From Rickettsiales bacterium (lineage in GTDB: Bacteria; Pseudomonadota; Alphaproteobacteria; Rickettsiales; UBA1997): a stretch of DNA of 33,220 nucleotides. Shown here one piece after another: positions 7,446 through 15,402 of the stretch (positions are counted from its first letter, which is position 1; every line of letters starts with the position of its first letter). The translations under genes were made by a program, and so were the position numbers. Where the stretch lies: contig JALQXY010000123.1 of assembly GCA_023262945.1 (NCBI GenBank), positions 1-33,220 of the forward strand, read 5' to 3'. Under the pieces are notes generated by a model that saw nothing but the letters and a program-made list of their open reading frames with translations, did not search any database and was not told where the DNA came from.

Positions 7446-8771
7446 CTAATCTTCAATTTTTGGTACTATTTTTTTAATCTCTTCTTGTACTATTTTTTCA
7501 ACAATATCGGGTAGATATGAATTTATCCATCTTTCAATTTTAGGCTCCATTATTTGTGCGGCAATTTTTAACATCTCTTCGCTTTGCGTAAAATTAGAAG
7601 CTTTTCCAATAATATTCTTTGCATTAGTTAGTTTTTCGAGCGCTTTTGAAGTTCTTGCCAAAGTAGATTCGTAAATCATTGATTTTTTTTCTTCATCTTG
7701 CACCTGTTCGACATATGTATTTTTCATATTATCAAGCTCTTCTAATTGATTGTCATTTTCGTCAATTTCATTATATTGCTCTTCATATTGATCTTCTATC
7801 GAATTTTCTATATCTTGATTTTGTTCTAGATTATCAAGATTTATTTCATTGTTAACATTATTATCTATTGGTAAATCTAGAGATTCTACATCATCTTCTT
7901 TTAGATCGATATCGCTATACTGATCTTCTTCTAATAAATCTTGATCTTCTTCTATTGAATTTTCTACATCTTGATCTTGTTCTAAATTATCAAAATCTAT
8001 TTGATTATTAATTGATACATCTATAGATTCTATATCATCGTCTTGATTAAATATATCTATTTCTTCATCATTTGTAGTTTTATTATCTAAGTACTCATTA
8101 TTTTGATCAGAAGAGACGGAAGTTCGTCTTTGAATAGGTTGATTATCTTTTTCCGATTCTATGTTATCTGTTTTAGAATAATTTGCGTATTCGATATTAT
8201 TATTTTGATCTAAGTCATCATAACTATCATCTATCTCATTACTTAAAGATGAGTTATCTAAATCCAAATCATCACTTTCGATATCATTATTTGTTTTTTG
8301 TACTTTTTCTAGTTCATTTGACATTTCATCGGATAATATGTTATTATTATCATTTAATTGAAATAAATCATCATCTATTGTTGTTTCTTCGTTATCTATT
8401 TCTTCTTTTTTTATATTAAAATTGTTATCCGAGTCTGTTTTTTTTATATATTCTTCATTATTTTTTTCTTCTGATATTTTAGATGTATCACTTTTATCAT
8501 CATTTTTAAAGTCTAAATTATCAAACTCTTCGTCGAAATCATCAAACTCCTCAAAATCATCATCTAATTTTGGTAAATTATTACTCTTATTATCTTCTTT
8601 TTTTGTGCTTTCTTTAAAATCTATTGAGTTATTATTTATCATATTATTTTCTTCTTCCAGATTATTTTCTGTATTTATATCTACAGATTTTTTTTTATCC
8701 TTACCAAGATCAAAATTATTAATCTTGTTTTTTATAGATTCTAAAATTGATAGAGTATTTTTTTGCGACAT
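7446..8771 (-). CDS. popZ: PopZ-like polar organising protein (DUF2497) with long acidic linker
   Basis: This 441-residue protein has the three-part layout of PopZ, the scaffold that forms a polar condensate and captures ParB-parS in alphaproteobacteria. Residues 5-20 (NTLSILESIKNKINNF) resemble the N-terminal helix that contacts client proteins (consensus around ILASIRRI). The last 80 residues are predicted helical and carry the family core, with MEPKIERWINSYLPDIVEKI followed by VQEEIKKIV. Between them lie about 330 residues very rich in Asp, Glu and Asn, far longer than the acidic linker of the 177-residue Caulobacter protein. The linker contains a duplicated block (about residues 246-276 and 293-329). 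The gene lies about 1 kb from the candidate origin, convergent with hemE. The termini carry the assignment; the linker alone would not. Confidence 0.8.
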   Translation of the reverse strand: MSQKNTLSILESIKNKINNFDLGKDKKKSVDINTENNLEEENNMINNNSIDFKESTKKEDNKSNNLPKLDDDFEEFDDFDEEFDNLDFKNDDKSDTSKISEEKNNEEYIKKTDSDNNFNIKKEEIDNEETTIDDDLFQLNDNNNILSDEMSNELEKVQKTNNDIESDDLDLDNSSLSNEIDDSYDDLDQNNNIEYANYSKTDNIESEKDNQPIQRRTSVSSDQNNEYLDNKTTNDEEIDIFNQDDDIESIDVSINNQIDFDNLEQDQDVENSIEEDQDLLEEDQYSDIDLKEDDVESLDLPIDNNVNNEINLDNLEQNQDIENSIEDQYEEQYNEIDENDNQLEELDNMKNTYVEQVQDEEKKSMIYESTLARTSKALEKLTNAKNIIGKASNFTQSEEMLKIAAQIMEPKIERWINSYLPDIVEKIVQEEIKKIVPKIED

Positions 8772-8898
8772 TTATTTTTAAGAAGATTTTAAATTAAAAA
8801 CAAAAATATAAATTAACAACAAATCATATCTTAATTCAGTAAAACCAATGTAAATCAAGCAATTTTGAGGAATTTTTGAGGGAGATTTAATAAAAAAT

Positions 8899-8926
8899 TG
8901 ATTATTAATCATTTTTTTTTTTTTTT
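8899..8926 (+). terminator. Palindrome plus T15 tract, possible weak terminator
   Basis: The 13-bp palindrome TGATTATTAATCA (8899-8911) is followed at once by 15 T residues (8912-8926). The stem is A/T-rich and short with almost no loop, so it would be a weak intrinsic terminator; no plus-strand gene reads into it. It could simply be a homopolymer tract. Confidence 0.2.
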
Positions 8927-8945
8927 ATTAAATCGGCAATTATTC

Positions 8946-8983
8946 TTTAAATTTTAACGTATCAAGATATACGAGAATTTAAA
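8946..8983. repeat. Imperfect inverted repeat with 17-bp arms
   Basis: The left arm TTTAAATTTTAACGTAT (8946-8962) and right arm ATATACGAGAATTTAAA (8967-8983) pair around a CAAG loop, with mismatches in the middle. A transcript in either direction could fold here. No neighbouring gene explains it. Confidence 0.4.
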
Positions 8984-9070
8984 AAATAAAAATAACAACA
9001 AAAATACTAAAATTCTTTGATTTGTAGAGTTCTTTTAGTTTATAGCAAAATATTTTGTTAAAAATACTAA

Positions 9071-9092
9071 TTAAAGATAAGATTTGGCATTA
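9071..9092 (+). repeat. Short dispersed repeat, copy 1
   Basis: TTAAAGATAAGATTTGGCAT with a following TA is nearly the same as the word at 23756-23777 and the complement of 10615-10633. All three are in gaps between genes. The function is unknown. Confidence 0.35.
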
Positions 9093-9315
9093 TATATAAA
9101 TACAATCTTTAAAAAGAAAAATACCTTTTTAATTAGATTTGCTAAATTAATTTATATTTAAAAAAGATAAATTTTAATAAATTAAAAGATAGTTTTTGAT
9201 ATTTTAACCTATAATAATCAATCAAATTTTATATTTTTATTGGTCAATTTTTTTTTATGATAAATTTAAAAAATAAAATAACGATAAGATTACTAAAATT
9301 GATAATAAACTGAGA

Positions 9316-10014
9316 TTAAAAAATAATATTTTTATAAATATATTCTCTTATTTTTTTTATATTGCTCAAATGTGGTGCATGTCCTGTTTTTGATAATATT
9401 ACTTCCTTAAAATCATATATACGATCTTTAAAATAATCTTTTTGCGATATATAAACAATAGCATCGCTATCACCATGAAAATATAATGTTTTAGGAAAGT
9501 TATTAAAATCAATATCAAAGCAAGAAAACTGACCTAATTCTTCTAACCAATAAATTAGAGATTCTTTTTTAGCATCTTCTAAAACAAGATTATCTATAAT
9601 ATTTTTGCCATTAATATCATTTAATATTGTTAAAATAGCAAATTTTCTAAGAGTTTGATTCGGAGAATTTTTAAAATTATCTAAAAAGTCTTGATAGCTT
9701 TTAACTGGCATTGCCGCCCTGATTCGACGATCTTTAACAAATTGAAAAGGGGGAGATATTAATATTAACAGCTTTGGCTTTATAATTTTATTTGCAATAA
9801 GCCTAATAGCTAACTGACCACCAAGACTCCAGCCAATTATAACATCAAGATCTTGGTGATTTCTAGAAAAGTCGGCAAAGAAGTCATCAATGGATTTATG
9901 TTTTAAATAGTCGTAACTATCTATTTTAACATTATCAATATAATGATCATTAAAAATTTTTTCTAAAGAGTTAAATTTTTGACCCCAACCAGAAAGACAA
10001 ACTATTTTTTTCAA
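9316..10014 (-). CDS. BioH-like alpha/beta hydrolase
   Basis: This 232-residue protein is an alpha/beta hydrolase. The catalytic triad can be placed: nucleophile S63 in GWSLGG, an acid in HGDSDAIV (about residue 175-182), and the histidine in KTGHAPHLS near residue 212. The opening KKIVCLSGWGQKFNSL resembles BioH and related pimeloyl-ACP methyl ester esterases of biotin synthesis (consensus LHGWGmn). No other biotin gene is in the window, so the role in biotin synthesis is only a possibility; it may be a general carboxylesterase. It is on the minus strand downstream of rpmE, separated from it by a 168-bp repeat element. Confidence 0.65.
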   Translation of the reverse strand: MKKIVCLSGWGQKFNSLEKIFNDHYIDNVKIDSYDYLKHKSIDDFFADFSRNHQDLDVIIGWSLGGQLAIRLIANKIIKPKLLILISPPFQFVKDRRIRAAMPVKSYQDFLDNFKNSPNQTLRKFAILTILNDINGKNIIDNLVLEDAKKESLIYWLEELGQFSCFDIDFNNFPKTLYFHGDSDAIVYISQKDYFKDRIYDFKEVILSKTGHAPHLSNIKKIREYIYKNIIF

Positions 10015-10050
10015 CTTAAGATAGCAATATATCGAATAAATTTAGAATTA

Positions 10051-10218
10051 TACCAATTCTCATCTAAAAATGAACAATATGACAAAATATTTTTGAGATA
10101 AAAATTGTAAAAAATGCAAGTCCTATACCTGTAGAACTTAAGGCTTTTTGCAATCTTTAACCAAAAAGATAAAGTCAGATTGTTTAGTCTTTATATGTTT
10201 TTTAGGTGGGAATTGGTA
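10051..10218 (-). repeat. MITE-like repeat family 1, copy 2 (complete)
   Basis: This is a complete 168-bp copy, inverted relative to copies 1, 4 and 5. It runs from TACCAATTCTCATCTAAAAA (10051-10070) to the matching inverted end AGGTGGGAATTGGTA (10204-10218). The central hairpin arms are at about 10118-10141. The right end directly abuts the rpmE stop codon (10219-10221). No coding sequence is present, so it must be moved by a transposase made elsewhere, if it still moves. Confidence 0.85.
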
Positions 10219-10479
10219 TTATTCGTTCATAAAATCAAGATTGCCAAATTTTTTCTTAAATTCCATAACTCTTTTATCGCTAGAATTAACAAATCCTTGA
10301 TTGTCTTTTTGCCAAGCTGGATGATTTTTAGGATCAATATCTAACTTTAAAACATCCCCTTCTTTACCCCAGCTAGTCATAATTTGAAATTTATAACCGT
10401 CAGTCATTTCAACATTAACCAAATGTTGTTTTGGATGGGTTAATTCTGTATTCTTAGATTTTGTTTGATTAGTAGACAT
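10219..10479 (-). CDS. rpmE: 50S ribosomal protein L31
   Basis: This 86-residue protein is a ribosomal large-subunit protein. The core HPKQHLVNVEMTDG, then SWGKEGDVLKLDIDPKNHPAW (residues 15-55) and MEFKKKFGN near the end match L31. There is no cysteine pair, so it is the zinc-independent (C-minus) form. The N-terminal 14 residues (STNQTKSKNTELT) are an extra polar lead. The stop codon TAA is immediately followed by the terminal repeat of a MITE-like element, so the element's insertion point coincides with the end of the gene. Confidence 0.9.
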   Translation of the reverse strand: MSTNQTKSKNTELTHPKQHLVNVEMTDGYKFQIMTSWGKEGDVLKLDIDPKNHPAWQKDNQGFVNSSDKRVMEFKKKFGNLDFMNE

Positions 10480-10614
10480 TTTTGAAAATATATATTTAGA
10501 AAATTAAATAATTATCGATTAAATCGCCAAAATCAGCCAATTTATGAAAAATGTATAAGATACATATAGCATATTAATGTTAAAGTCAAGTTTTTCAATT
10601 AAAAGACCCTTTTA

Positions 10615-10633
10615 TACTAAATCCAATCTTTAA
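10615..10633 (-). repeat. Short dispersed repeat, copy 2 (inverted)
   Basis: On the minus strand this reads TTAAAGATTGGATTTAGTA, close to the words at 9071-9092 and 23756-23777. It lies in the gap between nuoG and rpmE, about 135-155 bp upstream of rpmE. Function unknown. Confidence 0.35.
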
Positions 10634-10700
10634 AAGTTTTGAAAAAATTAAAATTCTAGCCACATGTTTTTAGCTAAAAATCTCTAAAAAGACTCAGCTA

Positions 10701-10753
10701 TACCAATTCCCATCTAAAAATGAACAATATGACAAAATATTTTTGAGATAAAA
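10701..10753 (-). repeat. MITE-like repeat family 1, copy 3 (half element)
   Basis: These 53 bp are identical or nearly identical to one end of copy 2, from the terminal repeat TACCAATTCCCATCTAAAAA to GAGATAAA. The rest of the element is missing. It stops 2 bp from the nuoG stop codon. It is either a deletion remnant or a one-ended copy. Confidence 0.8.
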
Positions 10754-10755
10754 TT

Positions 10756-12783
10756 TTAATTATTTTCAGCGCTACATTTATTAAGTATGCGTGAAGCGCG
10801 AGTAATCGGATTTGTAAGATAAAAATCATAATCTTGAGCCGATATATCGCCGCTAACATTTAAAGAGTTTTGTTTATCTTTTAGCCATTTGCGATCTAAT
10901 TCATTGATTGAGCTTTCTTTAAGATTCAGTTCTTTGATTAATTTTTTTATTAATTCTTGGCTATCGTTAAATCCTAAATCAATATCTAAATATTTTGCTA
11001 AATTTAATATTATTTCAACATCGTTCATTAGGTTAGCTATACCTAAAATTGATTTTTGGGTTTTTTGTATTTTTCCTTCAATATTAATATAAGAAGATTC
11101 TTTTTCGGCAAAAGTCAATCCTGGCAATATAACATCAGCAATATGAGCGCCTTTATCTCCATGAGACCCTATATATACTACAAAGCAGTTCTTGAGACTT
11201 TCAAAGTCAATGTCATCGTCAACGGAATGTAATATTATCATCTTAACATCTCCGGCTTGACATTGCTCAATTATGCTTTTTACAGAATGAGATCCTGTAA
11301 ATTCTAAGGCAAGACCATTAATTAAACCAGACTCTTTGGCTAAAAAGTTAAAACCATTCCAATTATCTTGAATAAAGTTAAATTTATCAGCAATAGCTTT
11401 AATAACTTTTATAATATCAAGGCTATTATATTTATTTACAGCATCGCTACCAACAATTAGCATTGGTTTTTTAGCTTTTTTAAGGTCTTGATTAATTTGA
11501 GATTTTTGTTGTAAAATATCAATAAGAGCCGACGAATCATTGCCAAGATTTTGATATTTATAGCCCAAATCTTTTTCGCAGCCAATTGCTGCTATTTTTA
11601 ACTCGCCACTTAAATATCTTTTACGAATTCTGGCATTAACAATAGGCGCATCTTTTTTTGGATTTACTCCAATTAACAAACAAAAGTCGGCCTCTTCAAT
11701 TCCAGAGATTCTGGTATTAAATAGATATGATTCTCTGTCGCTTGCTGTTAATTTTTCGTTTCTTAAGCGACAGTCAAAGCGACTAATGTTGGCATTTTGA
11801 CATATTTTTTTAAAAGCAAAAATTTCTTCCAAAGAGGAAAGATGTCCAGTTAATAGGGCTATTTGATCTGAATTTAGTAAGTTAAATTGTTTGCTAATAC
11901 ATGAATAAGCCTCTTCAAAAGAAGAAGATTGCAATTTGCCATCAATTTTGATATAAGGCTTGTCGAGTCTTTGATATTTAAGGCCATCATAACAAAATCG
12001 AGCTTTATCTGAAATCCATTCTTCGTTAATATCTTCATTGGCGTTTGGCAAGATTCTCATAACTTCTAGGCCTCGTGAATCAATGCGTATATTACTACCA
12101 ACTCCGTCCATAATATCTATAGAGTTAGTTTTTTTTAATTCCCAACTACGAGCTTTAAAAGAATAAGGTTTTGAAGTCAAGGCTCCAACTGGACATAGAT
12201 CTATAACATTTCCAGATAGTTCAGAGGAGACGGATTTTTCAAGATAGGTGGTTATTTCCATGTTTTCACCTCGACTTACGGCTCCTAATTCGCAAGTGCC
12301 AGCTACATCTTCGATAAATCTAACGCATCTAGTACAATGAATGCAGCGCGTCATGTGGGTTTTTATTAGTGGCCCCATATATTTATCTTTGACAGCTCTT
12401 TTATGCTCATTATAGCAACCCTCGCCTTTACCATATTGATAAGCTTGATCTTGTAAATCGCACTCTCCACCTTGATCACAAATCGGGCAGTCAAGTGGAT
12501 GGTTGGCCAATAAAAACTCCATCACGCCTTGACGCGCCTTAATTACCATATCTGAATCGGTTTTTATTTCCATGCCATCATTTATGGGCATAGCGCATGA
12601 AGCAATTGGCTTTGGAGGTCCGCCAACAACTTCAACTAGGCACATGCGACAGTTGCCCGCAATTGCTAATTTTTCATGATAACAAAAGCGAGGTATCTCG
12701 ATATTCAGCTGTTCGCAAGCTTGTATTATGGTTAAACCTGGCTCAACTTGGTATTTTTTTTTGTTAATAGTTATTTCTGGCAT
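10756..12783 (-). CDS. nuoG: NADH-quinone oxidoreductase subunit G
   Basis: This 675-residue protein is the large iron-sulfur subunit of respiratory complex I on the cytoplasmic face of the inner membrane. The N-terminal 2Fe-2S ligands are C34, C45, C48 and C63. Next comes the His-ligated cluster motif HPLDCPICDQGGEC (about residues 95-108), then two cysteine groups of the 4Fe-4S sites in HCTRCVRFIEDVAGTCELG (about 148-166). The rest is the degenerate molybdopterin oxidoreductase-like domain. Length matches rickettsial homologues. No other core nuo gene is nearby, so nuoG is separated from any nuo operon here. It follows ssb by 28 bp and ends 2 bp from a half repeat element. Confidence 0.97.
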   Translation of the reverse strand: MPEITINKKKYQVEPGLTIIQACEQLNIEIPRFCYHEKLAIAGNCRMCLVEVVGGPPKPIASCAMPINDGMEIKTDSDMVIKARQGVMEFLLANHPLDCPICDQGGECDLQDQAYQYGKGEGCYNEHKRAVKDKYMGPLIKTHMTRCIHCTRCVRFIEDVAGTCELGAVSRGENMEITTYLEKSVSSELSGNVIDLCPVGALTSKPYSFKARSWELKKTNSIDIMDGVGSNIRIDSRGLEVMRILPNANEDINEEWISDKARFCYDGLKYQRLDKPYIKIDGKLQSSSFEEAYSCISKQFNLLNSDQIALLTGHLSSLEEIFAFKKICQNANISRFDCRLRNEKLTASDRESYLFNTRISGIEEADFCLLIGVNPKKDAPIVNARIRKRYLSGELKIAAIGCEKDLGYKYQNLGNDSSALIDILQQKSQINQDLKKAKKPMLIVGSDAVNKYNSLDIIKVIKAIADKFNFIQDNWNGFNFLAKESGLINGLALEFTGSHSVKSIIEQCQAGDVKMIILHSVDDDIDFESLKNCFVVYIGSHGDKGAHIADVILPGLTFAEKESSYINIEGKIQKTQKSILGIANLMNDVEIILNLAKYLDIDLGFNDSQELIKKLIKELNLKESSINELDRKWLKDKQNSLNVSGDISAQDYDFYLTNPITRASRILNKCSAENN

Positions 12784-12811
12784 TTATGCTTTAAAAAATC
12801 ACAGAATTTAT

Positions 12812-13267
12812 TTAAAATGGAATTTCGTCATCTACTTCTTCAACGGATATGTTGTCGTTATTTAGCTGAGAAGGAGAGTTACTTTGATTTGATGAATATG
12901 GATCGGATGCAGAACCGTCTCTTCTGGAGTCAAGTAATTGAAGCGAAGAGTTATAATTTTGCAAAACAACTTCAGTGGTATATTTTTCGATGCCTTGATT
13001 ATCGGTCCATTTTCTGGTTTGCAATTGACCTTCTATGTAAATTTTGCTACCCTTTTTAACATAATTTTTAACTATGCCTACCAAGCCTTGAGAAAAAATA
13101 ACAACGCGGTGCCATTCAGTTTTATCTTTACGCTCACCAGTTGTTTTATCTTTCCAATTTTCAGAAGTTGCTAGAGAAAAATTGGCAATCTCGCGACCAT
13201 CTTGAGTTGATCTTATTTCTGGATCTTGGCCAACATTGCCAACCAATATAACTTTATTTATAGACAT
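12812..13267 (-). CDS. ssb: Single-stranded DNA-binding protein
   Basis: This 151-residue protein coats single-stranded DNA during replication and repair. The OB-fold starts MSINKVILVGNVGQDPEIR and continues with REIANFSLATSENWKD and the tetramer-type segment GSKIYIEGQLQTRKW (about residues 75-90). A Ser/Asn/Gln-rich linker follows. The C-terminus ends in the acidic tip VDDEIPF that recruits partner proteins. All parts expected of a bacterial SSB are present. It is upstream of nuoG on the same strand with 28 bp between, so the two may share a transcript. Confidence 0.97.
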   Translation of the reverse strand: MSINKVILVGNVGQDPEIRSTQDGREIANFSLATSENWKDKTTGERKDKTEWHRVVIFSQGLVGIVKNYVKKGSKIYIEGQLQTRKWTDNQGIEKYTTEVVLQNYNSSLQLLDSRRDGSASDPYSSNQSNSPSQLNNDNISVEEVDDEIPF

Positions 13268-13529
13268 TGGATAAAAAATTAAATATTTAATAGTTCAGAT
13301 AAACTAAAAACCTTTGGGCTTTAGGATTGGAAGTCGGCATGATTTAATCAAAACCAATATAATGATTTTTAAGCAAGCCTTTGTAAATGTTAAAATAGCT
13401 GCATAAATAAACAAGAATTAAATCAACTTATCTTTTTGGACTTTTGTCATAGCGAGTTTAATCTTTAAATTGCAAATCAAAATAACAAAATTAACAAAGT
13501 TAACTTGATTTATAAGGTGTTTCTTAGGG
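13268..13529. other. 262-bp gap between ssb and aroB
   Basis: This gap holds no supported gene. The words TTAAATCAACTTAT (about 13419-13432) and GTTAACTTGATTTATAA (about 13499-13515) form a loose inverted pair, which could mark a degraded small element. The ssb promoter should lie near the left end. Confidence 0.3.
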
Positions 13530-14639
13530 TTAGTGAGCTCCAAAACTTTGTATAACATCTTCAAACTCCTTGCTAGATTCAAATTCTTTAATAATTGGAT
13601 TGCCAATTGATTTTAAAAGAATGAATCGCGATTTGCCGTTATTGGATTTTTTATCATTTTTCAAGAATTTAACCATTTTAGCCTTTTTCCAGCCACTTTT
13701 TATTTCCTTTAAATCAATATTAAAGCCGCAGTCACTAAGATGGTCTTTTATTTCTTTATAAGCTTCGCTTTTTAATAGGCCTTGATCGCATGACATTTTT
13801 GCTGCCATTAGCATTCCTATAGCAACAGCTTCGCCATGATTTAATAGGTTGCTATAAGCCGTTTCGGCCTCTAAGACATGAGCAAATGTGTGGCCAAAAT
13901 TTAGCAACGCTCTGTCGCCTGCCTCCCTTTCATCTTTGCTGACAATTTCTGCCTTAATTTCGCATGAGCGTTTTATTGCAATTTTTAAATTTTCATTATC
14001 GAGCAGTAATATTTTTGAGAAATTCTTGATTAAAAAATTGTAAAATCTTTTATCGGAAATAAGGGCATATTTAAAAATTTCAGCATATCCTGATCTTAAT
14101 TGGCGCAAAGGTAACGTTGACAAGAAGTCAAGATCGCATATTACTAATTTAGGTTGGTAAAAACTGCCAATTAAGTTTTTACCATTGCCGCAATTTATGC
14201 CAGTTTTTCCGCCAACTGAGCTGTCAACCATAGATAGCAAAGTGGTAGGAATTTGTATAAAATCAACTCCTCGCAATAAAATTGCTGCAGCAAATCCAGC
14301 TAAATCTCCGATTACGCCTCCGCCTACGGCAACAATTAAAGAAGATCGGTCAAGGTTCTGATTTAGCATTCTTTCGCATAAATCTTCAAGGCCAGCAAAT
14401 GATTTTGTTTGCTCTCCAGCATTAGCGATTAAGGTTTCTGCTTGAGGTAGTATACTCTCGATATATTTTAAATGCTGATTAGCGACATTATAATCTGTGA
14501 TAATAAATACTTTGCTATAATTGTTTTTTTTTACAAAATCTTGCAGTTTGTTTATAGCTTTATTTCCTATAAAGATTTCGTAACTTCTATCGCCAAGATC
14601 AAGTTTAATATTTTCTAGATTATTGTTGTCGTTGCTCAT
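13530..14639 (-). CDS. aroB: 3-dehydroquinate synthase
   Basis: This 369-residue enzyme converts DAHP to 3-dehydroquinate in the shikimate pathway, using NAD and a divalent metal. The NAD-binding GGGVIGDLAGFAAA is at residues 106-119. The block QIPTTLLSMVDSSVGGKTGI (about 129-148) is a family hallmark. The metal ligands fall in the segments around GYAEIFKYAL, NFGHTFAHVLE and NHGEAVAIGM. The gene follows aroK on the minus strand with 79 bp between, the usual aroK-aroB pairing. It implies that this bacterium makes chorismate, unlike most Rickettsia. Confidence 0.96.
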   Translation of the reverse strand: MSNDNNNLENIKLDLGDRSYEIFIGNKAINKLQDFVKKNNYSKVFIITDYNVANQHLKYIESILPQAETLIANAGEQTKSFAGLEDLCERMLNQNLDRSSLIVAVGGGVIGDLAGFAAAILLRGVDFIQIPTTLLSMVDSSVGGKTGINCGNGKNLIGSFYQPKLVICDLDFLSTLPLRQLRSGYAEIFKYALISDKRFYNFLIKNFSKILLLDNENLKIAIKRSCEIKAEIVSKDEREAGDRALLNFGHTFAHVLEAETAYSNLLNHGEAVAIGMLMAAKMSCDQGLLKSEAYKEIKDHLSDCGFNIDLKEIKSGWKKAKMVKFLKNDKKSNNGKSRFILLKSIGNPIIKEFESSKEFEDVIQSFGAH

Positions 14640-14718
14640 TTTTTTTGTAAAAAATTATTAATAAATCCCATGAATAATCAATCAGCGCAAATTCTCAATT
14701 TAAAATTTTCAATTTATT

Positions 14719-15243
14719 TTAGAAGGCATTTGGATGCTTTGATATTAATCTAATTATTTCTTCAACAATTACTTCAGTATCTTTTTTTCCAATGTCAATT
14801 TTAATATCAGATTTTTGATAGATTGCTGTTCTTTTGTTCATTAAATTAGCCAAAACCTTTCTTTTATCTACCCCGTTTAGCAATGGGCGATTATTTTTGT
14901 TTTTTAGTCGATGGATTATGGTTTCTAGATCAGCGTTTAACCAAACTGTTAAAGCTTTTTTTTGTAGAATCGATCTTGTGTCTTGATCCATATAGGAACC
15001 ACCCCCAAGAGCAATAATAAATTTTTCATCTCGTGACATTATGTCAAGAATAAGATTTTTTTCTATTTGGCGAAAATAATTCTCGCCGTGATCTGCGAAA
15101 ACTTGATTAATTGTTTTGCCTAAAAGATCTTCTATTTCTTGATCGGAGTCTATAAAATAGTAATTTAGCTTGTCAGCCAGTTTTTTTCCGATAGTAGATT
15201 TGCCAACTCCCGTGATACCATTAATAGCAATAACTTTTTTCAT
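14719..15243 (-). CDS. aroK: Shikimate kinase
   Basis: Shikimate kinase phosphorylates shikimate with ATP in chorismate synthesis. Starting at 15243 gives 174 residues, the usual size. The Walker A GITGVGKST is at residues 8-16, the shikimate-binding Asp is in FIDSDQEIE, and FRQIEKN and GGGSY (about residues 57-83) are the other substrate-binding elements. An open frame extends to 15309 with 22 further residues, but the internal ATG at 15241-15243 has an AAGGG Shine-Dalgarno-like sequence nine bases upstream and matches the family's N-terminus, so it is preferred. It is upstream of aroB on the same strand. Confidence 0.94.
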   Translation of the reverse strand: MKKVIAINGITGVGKSTIGKKLADKLNYYFIDSDQEIEDLLGKTINQVFADHGENYFRQIEKNLILDIMSRDEKFIIALGGGSYMDQDTRSILQKKALTVWLNADLETIIHRLKNKNNRPLLNGVDKRKVLANLMNKRTAIYQKSDIKIDIGKKDTEVIVEEIIRLISKHPNAF

Positions 15244-15402
15244 AACCAAAAACCCTTGACTAAGAATTAGATTTATATTAAATTTGTTAATTGATATTTT
15301 ATATATCAAACAAAATTAATTTTTAAAAAAATAAACAGAATTAACACAATAAATTAATTCGTTAATAATTTTGACAATATTAATCAATTTTAAATATAAG
15401 CA

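Larger units (their letters stand above)
8772..9315. other. 544-bp non-coding region upstream of popZ
   Basis: There is no supported gene here on either strand. The visible structure is a small palindrome followed by 15 T residues at 8899-8926, an imperfect inverted repeat at 8946-8983, and a 22-bp word at 9071-9092 that recurs at 23756-23777 and, inverted, at 10615-10633. The popZ promoter should lie at the left end. The remainder is A/T-rich sequence without recognisable signals. Confidence 0.5.

Noticed and set aside
8183..8781. Two plus-strand open frames of 78 and 119 codons opposite the popZ-like gene
   Set aside because: They are antisense readings of the Asp/Glu/Asn-rich linker, giving Ser/Leu/Phe- or His/Tyr-rich nonsense.
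13418..13606. 62-codon minus-strand open frame at the end of aroB
   Set aside because: It overlaps the aroB 3' end in another frame and has no recognisable features.
15244..15309. 22-codon N-terminal extension of aroK
   Set aside because: The internal ATG has a Shine-Dalgarno-like AAGGG and matches the family N-terminus; the extension looks like translated gap sequence.
15371..15400. TTGACA (15371) with TATAAG (15395) upstream of the BI-1/YccA gene as a promoter
   Set aside because: The -10 would end 2 bp before the start codon, leaving no room for a leader unless the true start is farther downstream; the spacing of 18 bp is possible but the position is not convincing.
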